Shown: positions 1 to 12,129 of the stretch, in pieces | Numbering within the stretch: position 1 is the stretch's first letter | How the letters are laid out: every line of letters begins with the position of its first letter | Assembly: GCA_940671915.1 (NCBI GenBank) | Contig: CALNVZ010000174.1 | Coordinates: 75,123,704 to 75,187,703, forward strand | Direction: 5' to 3' | From: Paracentrotus lividus | Lineage: Eukaryota; Echinodermata; Echinoidea; Camarodonta; Echinidae | DNA: 64,000 bases | The notes under the pieces: generated by a model | Seen by the model: only the letters and a program-made list of their open reading frames with translations | Database searches by the model: none | What the model was told of the DNA's origin: nothing | Program-made: the position numbers and the translations under genes

Positions 1-1882
1 AAATTACAAGTTAATTGCTTGCTTTACTTTCGAGATATCAATGATTTCATACTCAAATTTAGTAAACCATCTCGTGGTGGAAAACAAATTGCCATGTGCT
101 TTTCAAGACACCCCACTTCCTGTCGTGTTCCCCCCGACCCTAGCGGGCTGGAGGGTTTGCTGCAAAGGGGTTGAAAATTCACTCGCGTTTGGCTGTTACA
201 CTGTTTTGTGGTAGTAAATGACTTCCATTTGATCTGAAATTTTCAGTAGTTTGTTTTTACTATTAGAGCAATATAATTTTATTCATCTTGATCTAATTGC
301 TCTTGTTTTTGAAAGTTACTGTATCCCTTTAAAGTAGACAACTGGAGAGTCAAAACTGCTTTTGATTGCAACCAAACTCATACCACTGCAACGGAAAATC
401 TTTACTGATTCAGAATATCTAAACCCCTTGTCAATATCTCTTTTAGATCGGGAGTTATCACCTTTCAAAGACGGGCCCCCATTTTCAGGCTTCAGCGGTA
501 CCCCGCAAGGGCGTCGAGATTATGACGTCACACCTTGGGCACCTGTACCGTGTCCACTGTATGCACGTATTCTGTACTGTGCTATATTGCGTACATTGCA
601 CATTGTGATTCTTCACAACTTTCTTTCTTTCTTTTTATCTCATGCTTCACCCCAGGCCCTGACTAATTAACTGGTCAAATGATATATCTTGCCGACTGTT
701 CCTCTATCATTTGTCTATATATTTAAGTTATTCCTTTCCAATAATGTATTCTTTTTCATTATATTAAGATATAATTAAAATAGGCCTATCCTCAGCACGA
801 CATTGTTTTCATTATGGACTGTTCAAATCACACTTTTATTTATTTTTTTTTTTTTTTATGACAAATTATTATTGTTCATTTGGTTTTGTAAGTCTTTATA
901 TTATTGTGCAGATCCCGAGATACTTTCATCCGTTATCTATAATAACAATTCGTCCAAACTTTCGGATGGAATAGCTCCTTAGTTCTTCGGTTACAGTATA
1001 TGTGAACCTTTTTTCCCCGCTTTTTTCATGGTTTCAGATATTGTTCAGAATGAAATAACATTATTTTGTAGATTCGACCTTGTTGCAATGGATTTGACAG
1101 ATTTTGCATTCGTGATAAAAGCAGCAGTCTTACGAGAGACGACTGTATATTCCATCCGCTCCTAGCGGACTGGTATCCCGCTGCGTGTGTAAGAATTAAG
1201 CAAAACTAAATTAGTAGACCGTAAATATTGCAAACAAATCATGCTTACATAATTGATTCTTAAATATTCTGTCTCTCCAATATGTACCGATTATATTTTA
1301 TGGACGTTTCTGGTCTTTCAGGTTTTAAATTTCGATAAATAAGGAATTTTGGAGGAAATGTGACATGACCACCTTGTCAAACTAATGATGGTATTGTTAA
1401 TCCGTGTAAGTTAGTTAGGAAATCATGACGGTGGAATGATTATATTTTGCTCTAAAACCTTATTTGGAGGATTCAGATAAGAAACAATCATATTAAAATC
1501 AATATAGATTCAACACAGAATAAGTCTTCTTAAGAATGAAGTCACTATAAATTCACGTGGAATTTTAAGCATATATCTCCGAATGTCAATGGGCAAATCA
1601 ACGGGCCGCACCGTCACGGCCCTCGGTGAGAGATGAGCAAGCAATTCGTGCTTTTACACATGATTGCAAACTCTTCAAAATCTATCGCGGCAAGTTCAAA
1701 TCTACAATAATCACAATCGTTAAACATATCTCAAAACATGATATTCTAAGGATATACAACCCTTTATGATTTGTCCAATGTGGCAGCGGCGTAAATCCTG
1801 TCAGGAGGAGGTGGGGGATGAGCGAAATATTTTGCCAACTTGTCTCGATCTTGAACGGTTAGTAATACCCATACAGCAGTGG
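1..1882. other. No gene recognised; AT-rich intergenic sequence
   Basis: I see no exon-like, RNA or intact repeat feature here. The single ORF of about 100 codons at 362-670 has no recognisable motif and begins at a non-ATG codon, so it is treated as chance. A TAGGCCTA octamer lies at 781-788 and a poly-T run near 841-857. Confidence 0.5.
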
Positions 1883-3058
1883 CAGTGGCGGATTTGAGAG
1901 GAAGGGGGTTTGTATAGAATTTGTCTTTGAATGTTTGCTTCTAGTTTATGGCTACCTGATTACTGTTCATTTTAGTAATGGAAAAACTAATGCGAGCGCG
2001 AAGCGCGAGCCGAAATTTTAACCAAAAGTTGGAGAAATTTGTGCATTATAGTTTCCTTTGTATCAGCGAGCGGCGAGCGCGAGCCGAAAATTTTAAGCTG
2101 AAATTGATGTTTGTGCATATTTAAAGGTTCCATATAGCATCTGCGAGCGCGAAAAAAAAATAAAAATAAAAACGAAAAACAAAGAAATATAGGCCTATAG
2201 TAGAGGCAAAATGGATTTGAAAGTGGGGTTGTCGATAAAAAGGGCACTTTTTTCTGAAAAGGGGGACACTTTAGATCAGAGGCATAGATCTAAAACAAAT
2301 TTATTCGGAGAACGAGGAGATACGAAGAAAATTTATCTTTGAATGTATGCTTTAAAGGATCCTAATGGCTGCCTTGATTCCAGGTTATTTTTATTAATTG
2401 CAAAATAATGCGAGCGTGAAGCGCCAGTAGGGTTTCAGATATTTGTGCATTGTACAACCGTGGCATGTAGTCCTATTACTATCAGCGAGCGCGAAGCGCG
2501 AGCCGAAAATTTTAAGCTGCAATGAATAAATATATTTGTGCATTAAATGTCCTGTAAGTATCCGCGAGCGCCAAAAAAACAAACAAACAAACAAACAAAA
2601 CAACAAAAAAACACAGAAGAGACGACGTAACGGATTTGAAAGTAGGGTCTCCATGGAAAAAGGGCACTTTTTCTAAAAAAAAAAAAAAAAAAAAAGAGGA
2701 CACTTTAGATCAGAAGTATATGTAGACCTAAAGAACATGTATTCGAAAGAGAGGGGGTACAAAGAAAATTTGTCTATGAATGTATGCTTTTAAGAATCAT
2801 AATGGCTGCCGTGATCCTGTTCATTTAAAATGGAAAAGTAATGCGAGCGCGAAGCGCGAGCCCAAATGTTTAAGCTAAAAATTAGAGATTATTAATCCTA
2901 TTTAGTATCAGCGAGAGCAGAAAATAATCCATTTAGAAGATATATTTTACATGCTTTGTTTAACAAAAAACAGGGATAGAAAACGAATCCACAATCTTTA
3001 TTATGAGATTTTGTGGGCTGCAGGCCCCATTGACCCCTCACCAACCTAGCCCGCCACA
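1883..3058 (-). mobile_element. Element with CpG-rich mirror-repeat array (copy 1, inverted)
   Basis: Units of roughly 80 bp or more carry the CpG-rich motif GCTCGCGCTTCGCGCTCG (here reverse-complemented) followed by an AT-rich part with TAATGCACAA. The motif recurs near 1990, 2066, 2143, 2410, 2485, 2563 and 2841. The flanks look like degenerate terminal inverted repeats: GTGGCGGATTTGAG at the left, and GTGGCGGGCTAG read from the right end. The stretch at about 2210-2290 (AAAGGGCACTTTTT, ATGGATTTGAAAGT) is the reverse complement of sequence that closes the same array at 16400-16480 and 49870-49970. No coding capacity. Same family as 14130-16480 and 49240-49980. Confidence 0.6.
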
Positions 3059-3289
3059 ACTACATCAATGTTTTTGATTGTCATCAACACATTTCCTAAG
3101 GTTTGTCCCGAGACGAGAAGAGGGGGTGTATTGGGTTTCGACAGACGTGTACAATCAGATACATTGGATCCAACCTTTTTATACTTAGGTTACTGTTTGT
3201 TACTTAGTGCGAGGTCGCATAGCGACCTAGCAGAAAAATTGGGGTTTTGGGAGTAAAAAATAGGCATTTTTTAGTATTGAGAGCGCTAT

Positions 3290-3440
3290 TTTAACCAATA
3301 AACACAATTATTTAGCGTTTTTTTTTTTTTTTCACTTCTTTCTTGAAAACTGGGGGGATGTTTGTACAGGCCATCCCCCCTCCTCAAAATCTGGGGGGAT
3401 GCATCCCCCCCATCCCCCCGGGATTTACGCCAGTGCAATG
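3290..3440. repeat. Solo end of a G/C-run repeat element
   Basis: Runs of C and G (GGGGGGATG, CATCCCCCC) lead to CCCGGGATTTACGCCAGTG at about 3415-3434. The sequence read from the right (CACTGGCGTAAATCCC) looks like a transposon terminus, but I find no matching left end, so only one end is called. A poly-T tract sits at 3318-3332. Confidence 0.35.
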
Positions 3441-3799
3441 GTGCAATCAGTTGTGATAAAAGAGCCATATTAATCCGAGACACAGCAGCTATAGCAAGCT
3501 TGTACAGTGCAAGCTATGTGTTAACGTTTATATGCACGTACAGTACATGCACATGCATCAAGCTGCGCGCGCAAGCTCAGAGCAGCTGGCTAGCTGTTCG
3601 AGCTGTCCACAAGATAGGAGCTCCTCCGCAGCCGAGCGGCGCCATATTGGGGCGGATTAAACAAAAACACTAAAAACCGTTTACAGCTATTTCTGAGAGA
3701 TTCAATCATTTTCAGCATGTCAACGTAAAAAGGAAGGAAAATCTATTTAGCAACATGCAATTGGCCATTATTAGCAAATATTGTGGATTTTTCTCCGTG
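3441..3799. other. No feature recognised
   Basis: About 360 bases with an AGCT/TGCA-rich stretch at 3485-3600 but no gene, array or terminal repeat that I can support. Confidence 0.4.
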
Positions 3800-4292
3800 T
3801 GTATACTTTAAAATAAATATATTCAATCTTTGGTGTCGAGCCGATTAGATTTTGCAAATTCTTTGTTTGTTAATATCGAAGTTTCTGATATTGAAAGGCT
3901 TCAGCGGCATCCAAAACTGCGCCGCCCGTATTATACTTGGAAATGTGATCAAGCCACACCTCTACTAAAAGTTTTGCACTGGTTACCTGTCTCGAAGAGA
4001 ATTTTGTTTAAAGTAGCATGATTGTTTTTAAGTCTATTCATAATTTGTCTCCTCAATACATTTCCGACATGTTTTCATTTCTCACACAGTCAAATTACTC
4101 TTCACGATCTCGAATAGACAACCTTCTTTTGAAAATTCCAAATCAATGCAAAAAATGTGAACAGACTATTAGTTTTGCAGGTCCCAAAATTGGAATGGTC
4201 TTCCTCTTGAAATTCGTTTTTGTACAACGATTCAAACATTTAAGACAAATTGAAGACACATTGTTCTCCCTCTGATTTGTTTATACTAACTT
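3800..4292 (+). pseudogene. LINE reverse transcriptase, C-terminal fragment
   Basis: Conceptual translation from about 3815 gives SLVSSRLDFANSLF, then HWLPVSKRILFKVA, then a frameshift at about 4018 and VFKSIHNLSPQYISDMF. This order (SRLDYCNSLL, LHWLPV..RI.FK, L.YK..H...P.YI.D) is the conserved thumb/C-terminal region of L2/CR1-type non-LTR retrotransposon reverse transcriptases. The catalytic YxDD region is absent, so the copy is 5' truncated, and the expected AARLI segment is garbled. The reading frame runs to a stop at about 4275 and is cut off by the element that begins at 4293. The 3' UTR resumes at 12130. Family membership rests on motif recognition; the subfamily is not resolved. Confidence 0.75.
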
Positions 4293-4619
4293 TAGGTGAG
4301 CGGCAGGAGGCCAAATTTTGGAACTTTAATGCACCCGACTGGATTAAAGCAACAAGATACCTTATTTCATAGGAAATTTTTGAATTTTTCGAAAATGAGC
4401 ATAGAATTGGCGCATCTTGTAGCATCACCATGGAAACTAGCTTTGAATAGACCACGCCCATTTTTATGACAAATATCATGAAAATTAAAGTATGGGTCAT
4501 TCACTTGGCCGTTTAAGAGTTTTGGACATTTGTGTTCGCCCTATGTTGAAACTAATATAGATATAACTGACAATTCCTCAATTACAATTCTATAAAAAAT
4601 TGAAGTAAATTTAAAATCA

Positions 4620-5740
4620 ATTTTGTTGCCTAGCAACCGATTTTTGCATAGCAACACCATTACCCGCGTGCTCAAATGTTCGAAATTTCCTATTCTTAAT
4701 GCCAATTTCTATGTTTTTAAAGTAATAAAATCAAACTAATTTAGTTTTAATGCTGAAAATATGTTGATATGGATTGTAAGAGATGACACAAAAGAAAAAA
4801 ATCCATATAAACAATGAATTGTAACGCAAATATTGTCAAACAAACCCTTGTCATTATGAAAATATGTCAAATCTACCGTAAATCTGTATATATTCACTTG
4901 TATTTAACTCTATTCTGTATACACAGGGTTAAAAGGGTGCAAAATGAAGGTATATATTCAAAGAAACAAACCATGAAACCCTTTAGCTTAGATAATACTT
5001 CAAGTATTACATTTCTAAGCATCAATGGTGAACAATTATGTGCCTAGCAACCACTTTTTACCTAGCAACCATGTCTGTAAATCTTATTTAGAGCATTAAA
5101 CCAGTTTGTACTGGTATATATTGAAAGAAACCAATCATAAATCCCTTAAACTTAGAAAAACTAATATATATGACACATTTCTATGCATCCATGGTGAACA
5201 TAATGTTGCCTAGCAACCACATTTTACCTAGCAACCATGTCTGTAAATCACCATTTAGAGCTTTAAACCAGTTTGAACTTGCATTATTTTGTTGTGGTTT
5301 TCTATAAACAGAACCCCAAAAGATACATCGTAACACTTTAATCTATTGTATCAAATTGAAATTTTTTATCCTTGAAAAAATTACATTTACCTAGCAACTA
5401 CCCCTCTAGATCATGCTTAAAGCTTTTAAGCAGTTTTAACTTAATATTCTGTCAATGTATTTTATTATTTAAATAGTAGTTGTTACCCTATGTATACTAT
5501 TATTTATTGGATTAGAGAATTCGAAGTGATTGCCACAGCAACAACCTCATTTTTTGCCTAGCAACCGCACCTCTATGCCATGTTTAAATCTTTAAGGCAG
5601 TATAAACTTGGTTATCTTGTCAGCATCTTTTATTATTAAAAGAGCAAGCCCTATCCCTATTATATACTTTTGTCATGTTAAAACCTCAATATAAATTCAT
5701 CTAGCAACCACATATCTTAATCATGCTTGAAATTCTTTAA
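4620..5740 (+). repeat. Subterminal tandem repeats with TAGCAACC, left arm
   Basis: CTAGCAACC or a close variant occurs near 4630, 5042, 5060, 5214, 5228, 5391, 5558 and 5701, often as a doublet, inside units of about 145-190 bp that also share TTTAAACCAGTTT-like text. Reverse-complement copies form the right arm at 10310-11340. Confidence 0.7.
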
Positions 5741-6092
5741 GCATTATTGGTTATTTAATAGGCGTCTTGTCATTATTTACAGTAGTCCCTATACTTTATA
5801 CCTAACTTTTCTGCGGTGTATTAATCTCATTCATAATTTGAGTGGAAATCCAACATTTGGTGATGAAGAATTAACATAAAGTAAATACTCTACTTTTTTA
5901 GCTTTTAAGCAGTTCAAGCAGTTTAAACTGCGATTCTGTTGGCAATTTTTATTCTCTAAACAGTACCTCGTATCATAAGAATTCAATTGGAATTTTGTTG
6001 TTGAAGAATAAAGAGATTTCCCTATCAACAAAATATATTACCCAGCAACAACAAATATATTTTACAAATCAACACATTGCACAATCTGCCTG

Positions 6093-6352
6093 TGTCTGAA
6101 GTGGACCATCCTGACCGATGGTCTAGAATATCTCCCCTACAGGACAACGTCCCTAAAGGCCGCATCACATACCCAGTTCCGGGGCCCGGATGACGTATAG
6201 CATCAGTCGATTTCACAATAATATGGTCTGAAGTAGACCATCCTGACCGATGGTTCTAGAATATCTCCCCTATAGGACAACGTCCCCTAAAGGCCCGTTC
6301 ACATACCCAGTTCCGGGGCCCGGATGACGTATAGCATCAGCCGATTTCACAA
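6093..6352. repeat. Direct duplication of a ~125-bp unit
   Basis: Two copies start at 6093 and about 6236. Each runs from TCTGAAGT.GACCATCCTGA through CAGTTCCGGGGCCCGGATGA to GCATCAG.CGATTTCACAA. They differ by a few substitutions and single-base indels, so the duplication is fairly recent. They lie inside the 7.8-kb element. Confidence 0.85.
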
Positions 6353-6484
6353 TTTTTGTAAGAGCTGCACGCAATTCTTTTTCTATAGGATAACTCCGGA
6401 CCCTTTACAAATTTATTGCTTAAAATCGCCTTGAACATATGACTAATATTTCCTAGGTTGTTTCATTTAAATTAGGAATTTTGA

Positions 6485-6560
6485 TTTCGGTATCAGCAAT
6501 AACAGCCGAGTGGTATGAAGCACAGACTCTCATTCAGAGGACTCGAGCTCGATCCCCTAG
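6485..6560 (+). repeat. tRNA-like SINE head, degenerate
   Basis: AGCCGAGTGGTATGAAGC resembles a pol III A box (Leu/Ser-type tRNA) and GACTCGAGCTCGATCCCC resembles a B box, about 30 bases apart. No acceptor stem closes, so this is a SINE or tRNA pseudogene remnant at best. Confidence 0.4.
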
Positions 6561-6899
6561 AATTTTTTCAATTTTTTAAAATTAAATTTGTGTGCTCTCA
6601 AATCTAAAAAATAATTAGACTGTCCTATAAACTCTTATAGTTGAAAGACGAATTGTTATAAAAGCACATTTACATTTAAACACCTATTTAATATCCGTCA
6701 TTAGGTGAAAAAATGGAAACGTTATTAATGTACTATAGCCTATGTAAGCAAACCTGTTTGACAAAACATCTGAATATCCAAAGTGGTCTTTCCTACGACA
6801 GACACCCCCCCCCGGCCCCTTAAAAAAAGCAAGCAAACAAACAATATAATAATAATAATACATTAATGAACAAAATAAATTGCAGGACATAGTTTAGCT

Positions 6900-7440
6900 T
6901 GTACATAATGATCAGGAGCCTTTAAGGGGCCCTGGCGGGGGCAGCAGGAGAGTCGCACGGAAACCGTATCGAAAGAGGCCAATCGATATTTATTTCGAGA
7001 ACAGACTGAAAAAACATAAGGAGCCCGCCCGGTTACCCAGCGACCCGTCGGACCCCCCTCAGGTCCATTGGTGACTCCACGGGTTTCTACGGCCTACCGG
7101 GTTCAGAAAAACTCGGGAAAATCGAGAGCATGCAGTTGGTCTTCCCGGCTCCCCTACATTTATAGCATGACTACTTGAAATCGTAAGGAGCCGGCCGGGA
7201 ACCGTACGTAATGGTCAAAATGCATTTTAATACTCACCGTACGGGCCCCGGAACCAAAGATTTGGGGTAAAGGATTGAGACAATAGCTGGTCTTTATCAA
7301 AGTCGCTCCTTGGGTAAATCTCGTGCGAAAAAAAAGCAGAAAATTTATAAAAAACGACTGATTCCCCTCGCCGTACGGGCCCCAAGCACGAATATGATCG
7401 AGGCATAAGACAAATCTCACTTGACAACAATTCCCTCATG
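6900..7440. other. GC-rich unassigned segment within the 7.8-kb element
   Basis: GC-richer than its surroundings, with recurring AAGGAGCC(C/G)GCC(C/G)GG and ACCGTACG(G/T)... text near 7019, 7188 and 7226, and GTACGGGCCCC twice (7230, 7374). This suggests a degenerate short tandem or inverted repeat. The ORFs here have no recognisable motif. Confidence 0.35.
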
Positions 7441-8270
7441 TTAGCGACACACTCTCAAACTGATGGACCATCAAATCCCAGAGGTAATGTTCCCCAGAGC
7501 AGACAAGACACCCCACGATAAGAATCTAATCTGGAGGACAAGCTCGCCTGCAATCTGAGGTATCTAGGTTCTTCCGACCCAAGATACAATCTCCCCGGAA
7601 GACAACGTCCCCAGAGGAAAAACTTCCCACTTTCACCAGTGCGGTAGACAACTACCTGAGAGGACAATTCCCCCGCATGGCAGCATGCCAAAAGACACCA
7701 ATTACCCAGAGGGGAATGACAAACTCTCACCAATCTCTGAATACGCCGACTCACCAACAATTCATCTCCGAGAAGACAAATAATCCTCTTGGATGGACAA
7801 GCTACACATAACACTCCTGTGAGGAGAACAATTCCCCTGAGGGACAATCGCCTCCAGGACAACATCTCTGGGAACAATTGCTGCATGTGACGGCTCGTAT
7901 ATCTAGAGGACCGTTCCGCCAATTTCACAAAGTGGTCATCAATCTTCTCTCAGGTGCAAATACCTGTTGATAATCAAATACGCCACTCGAGAGCAATCCT
8001 CCTGCTGAGGCGACACATTCCCTGCCTGCCTATGCGGTAACTCCCTTAGGACTGAAGATCCTCTGGGAGCGCTGCAGTCGTACACCGTGATGGACAACTC
8101 CTCTCAGAGCGACAGTCACTAATTGCCCCAATTGCGCCAACTCGTTCCGTGAGAGTACAAGATTCCCTGATGACCCCCGAACAATGCCCTGCATGGATAA
8201 CTCCCCGAGAGAAGCAGTTCCCCCCTCTATTTCGCACACATCGTATGCTAACCATATTTGTGATCCGGAA
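7441..8270 (+). repeat. Degenerate minisatellite, GAGGACAA-CTCCCC type
   Basis: Diverged repeats of a short unit with the words GGACAA, AACTCCC and GACAACGTCCCC recur through the segment (7610, 7650, 7790, 7850, 8090, 8195 and others). The same unit forms clean arrays at 41626-42045 and, inverted, at 43806-44222. Long ORFs across this stretch come from the repeat, not from a gene. Confidence 0.55.
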
Positions 8271-8814
8271 TCCAGCAAGATTGTTATGAAACCACGCCCA
8301 TAGAGGGAACGGATACAAATTTCACCTTACTCTCTCTTTTCAAGTCAAACTGAGTACAATATGAGTATCGCAAGGTCAATGTCGCTCTTTCGAACATGAT
8401 GAGTTAGTAGAAGGCAAGAGTTGGAAATGAAGTAAAGATTAATATCGGAAAAATGACCCTATACAGATTTTTATATGTTCTTGATGTCTTTCAAGCCCCA
8501 ACCCGTGCCAAGGCTTGGAACAAAGATAGAGTTATGAACATTTCTCTATTGAAATAATTTAGGCAACTATGCCACAAGTATCATTAGTAGGTAATAACCT
8601 CCCGTTATAAACACAGTCCCTATCCTCTGCTATTGTCATCGCCTGATGAGGCTTCTCCTGAAATAACAGCTACATTAAAGTAAATATCTATAATAAATTC
8701 CATAACATGTATAAATACAACGGGAAAAGGGAAAGGGCTGCGCCAAATAATATATGAAACAATATCTTGCTCCTTAAAGCATCTAAAGTAGAGAGTAAGA
8801 GCATGTCCTTTGGG

Positions 8815-9070
8815 GTTAATCCTCTAGGGAGTTTTCCTTCGGGAGGACCTTGCTTCTCCGGGAGTTGTCCTCCTGGAAGGTTCTCATCGAGGATTTGTCC
8901 TATGAGAGATAGCCCGTAGGGAGCTACTTTTTGGGAAGTTTATCACCAGGGGAGTATCCTTTACACGGGGACTCGGTCCTCCGCGGAGATAAGCCTCCAG
9001 GGAGTGACGTCACTTTGCAGGGGACTGCTTCACCATAAGTCCAAGCGAGTTGGTCAGGAGGTGAGTCCTT
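8815..9070 (-). repeat. Degenerate minisatellite, inverse orientation
   Basis: GGGAGTTGTCCTCC-type words (8858-8875 and diverged copies to about 9070) are the reverse complement of the unit at 7441-8270. The element core therefore also has an inverted layout of two arrays around about 550 bp of spacer. Confidence 0.5.
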
Positions 9071-10300
9071 CCCTGTTTGCCTCCTGAAGACATGTCCTGA
9101 TACCAGTTTGTGCTCTTTGTTGCATAAATTAGCTAACTTGCATCACACATGCTAATAGAGCATCAGTTTATAGGTTCAAAATCCATGTTAACAAGACTAG
9201 AGAAAATAGTATTTAGTGTCTGTAACAAACCAGCTTCTTTACAGCACGTGGGACTTTAGAATTTACTTAAATTGTGCTAAACAGAACCAGAGTGCCAATG
9301 ATCCGATTAGCCTGGGTGTGGAGCCTCACACAGGTAAGTATAGCAGTCACTGTCCTAGAAATTCTACCCTCTATATACGGACTGGCATTTATACGTACAT
9401 ACATTGAACCAACCCCAACTTTTTTGCGCGTACAACAGAATCTATACTATTACTGAGAAAGCTGCAAGGTCTCAGTGGTCACTTGCCATTATTTGGTCTC
9501 CAGAACCATCTTTTATTCTACTAACCAAGTACTCTATTCAGAGAGCCACAATCTCTATTTATAATCATCCTACAAGATCTAATGGCCGTACAATGATAGA
9601 TTGAATGACCATCTGGAAGAGAAGGGAAAATATCAGATAATTTTCTGGCATTGAAAATAAGGTTCAGTCCTTATCCTAGTCCGTATATGTGTTGAATCTA
9701 ACTTCACCCCCTCATCGTGTTAGCTTATCTCATCATGATAGCATACTTAGGTGTTACTATTCACCACAATTATCTCCACGTGATTTATAAGCTGGCTGCA
9801 ATTAATATCACAATACTATTGATCAATCTTCTCATAGTTGTGATATAAATTTTTTATTGCATTTCATTATATTATAGTAGTAGACTCAATTATTGATTAA
9901 TTTATCATCCGATGTCAGATTAATTAGTATGTAGATACTGTACACTCTCTCAGGTCCCAAGGGTGTATCCATCATTCAAGACTTTGAAGACCATACTTGC
10001 CGGGGAGTCGAAAATTGAAAATGTTTTTTATTGTCTTCTATACTTCAGGTAAAATATATCGTGTTGATGCTTGATAGAAATGTCCTCAGTTTGTATGAGA
10101 TTGTCAAGCTGCAACATAAAAAAGTGTCAAACCCCTATATCAAATAACTGCCAATATCAAATAGAATATCATGACGATTGTAGATAATATACACTTTAAA
10201 AGATAGGGCCTTATATCTGGGTGTTGAGCCTACTGTTTCTAAGAGAATAAAAGTTGCCTACAGAATAACCCAGTTTAAAGTTTAAACTGGCTTAGCAGCT
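9071..10300. other. No feature recognised inside the 7.8-kb element
   Basis: AT-rich sequence, no coding or repeat feature that I can support. ORFs at 9216-9604 are short and overlap in several frames. Confidence 0.4.
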
Positions 10301-10309
10301 TATGACATA

Positions 10310-11340
10310 GAAGGTAGTTGCTATGTAATATTAATTTTAAAGCAAGAGCGACACAAACCAACACTCTTCATGAACTGGAGGCTGTGTGTTTATAAATAGC
10401 TAGTCTTAGAATATGCCCTCGACATGTTGAGTACCTATCAATAATACAAAGTATCATTAAATCAAAAACAATTGGGGAAACTTTTAACTGCTTTAGAGTT
10501 GTAGATAAAATTATTTATAATGTGTTAATGTTCTCCAGTAAATTTCCTAATTCTTAAACAACAAAAATTTCCAACCTCCAACCAATTCTAATTACTACTA
10601 ATAATGAACTTCTCAACACTACAAACAAGTATATAAAATTGGATACATGTAGAGCTCATAACTGTTTGAATGATTAAAATACACACTACACAAAAACCAA
10701 GTTTATACTACTTTAAAGCTTCAAACATAAGCATAGAGGTGCAGTTGCTAAGTAAATATTGGTTGTTCTATATGAAAAACTTCTAATTCCCCTCAACAAA
10801 CCAAACATCATTATTCCAATAACAAATGATAGCAACTATAGTGTACCAAAAACCTACTAATCATAATAAACACAAATTTATGGGAAATTATAGTTTAAAC
10901 TGTTCTAAAACTGCTTTGCTAAACATGATATAGAGGGGAGGTGCTAGGTAAACTGTTGTTGTTGCTATGGAATATTTTCTGAGCATCTTCAAGTATAATC
11001 AAATCAATGAATTTTATTAAAGTATTAAAGTCAAGTGGTCTTTTGATTCCTGTTCATAGAAATCCCAACAACAATAACCAAATTCAAACTGTGTTAAGCT
11101 GTTAAATACAATATACAGACATGGTTGCTAGGTCAAATGTGGTTGCTAGGCAACATTATGTTTTCACTACATGGATACTTACAAATATGTCATTTTTGAA
11201 ATATTTCTAAGGTGTAAAAGGTTTTATGGTTGGTTTTACAATATATTACCCGTTCTACCTGGTTTTTAAGCTCTAAAATACGATTTACAGACATGGTTGC
11301 TAGGTAAAAAAGTGTTGCTAGGCAACATTGTTATCCATCG
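10310..11340 (-). repeat. Subterminal tandem repeats with GGTTGCTAG, right arm
   Basis: GGTTGCTAGGT or close variants lie near 10315, 10743, 10940, 11123 and 11293, with GTTGCTAGGCAAC at about 11142 and 11315. Spacing is about 170-200 bp where consecutive. This is the mirror of the left arm at 4620-5740. Confidence 0.7.
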
Positions 11341-12129
11341 ACGCTTAGAAATTATGTCATATTTGATTAGTATTTCTAAGGTAAAGGGTTTATTAGTTAG
11401 TTCTTTCAATATTATTATATCTCATGGCATCCTTTTATCCATATGAGTACTAACTAAATTGTTAATACAGTTCAATATATACAGATTTACAGTAGTTTTG
11501 TCATATTTCCATGATGACAGGGGTTTCGTTAGGTGATGTTTTCAATTCATAATATTTGCATTGCAATTCATTCTTATATGATATTTTTCTTTTTATTTGT
11601 GTCACATCCCTCTACAATCAATAATCAACATATTTCAACCTTATAAAAGTAATTTAGTTTTATTTTGTTTAGCTTTAAATACACAAGAATAATAAACCTA
11701 TTTGATTTGAAAATTACACATTTGAGCAAGTTGGTAAATGGAATTCATAACAAAATCTGTTGCTAAGAGAACAATACTTGGTCGCTATTTTTGGATTTAC
11801 TTCAATTTTTTATAAAATTGAATTGAGCATTTCAGCTATATCTAAGGTGGTTTCAACATAGGGCAAGCCCCAAAAGTTTCTAAAACTCTTAATCGGCCAA
11901 TTGATATTAACCACGTAATTATCACATAATAAATTTTTCATTAAAAAGGGCGTGGCCTATTCGAAGCTAGTTTCCATGGTGATGCTACAAAAATGCCGCA
12001 ACTTTTATGCTCATTTTCGAAAAAATTCAGAAAATTTGGCTTTAAAATAAGGTATCTTGTTGCTTTAATCCAGTCGGGTGCATTAAAGTACAAGAAATAA
12101 GCCTCTTTGGGGATTTCGCCGCTCACCTA

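Larger units (their letters stand above)
4293..12129. mobile_element. 7.8-kb non-autonomous element with long inverted arms
   Basis: The left end TAGGTGAGCGGC (4293) and the right end GCCGCTCACCTA (12129) are perfect inverted 12-mers. The bases just outside, CTT at 4290-4292 and CTT at 12130-12132, fit a 3-bp target duplication (ACTT if one terminal base is assigned differently). The next ~250 bases also match in inverted orientation: CACCCGACTGGATTAAAGCA at 4330-4349 reappears reverse-complemented at 12065-12084. Both arms then contain TAGCAACC-type repeats, to about 5760 on the left and from about 10300 on the right. It interrupts a LINE whose two halves lie at 3800-4292 and 12130 onward. 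I find no transposase ORF, so the element must have been mobilised in trans. Superfamily unassigned. Confidence 0.75.

Noticed and set aside
362-670. 102-codon ORF near the left end
   Set aside because: It starts at a non-ATG codon, has no motif or splice signals, and sits in sequence with no other coding sign.
7455-7928. 157-codon minus-strand ORF
   Set aside because: It lies over a degenerate GC-rich minisatellite whose complement is stop-poor. The translation has no domain and the same effect is seen in the clean arrays.
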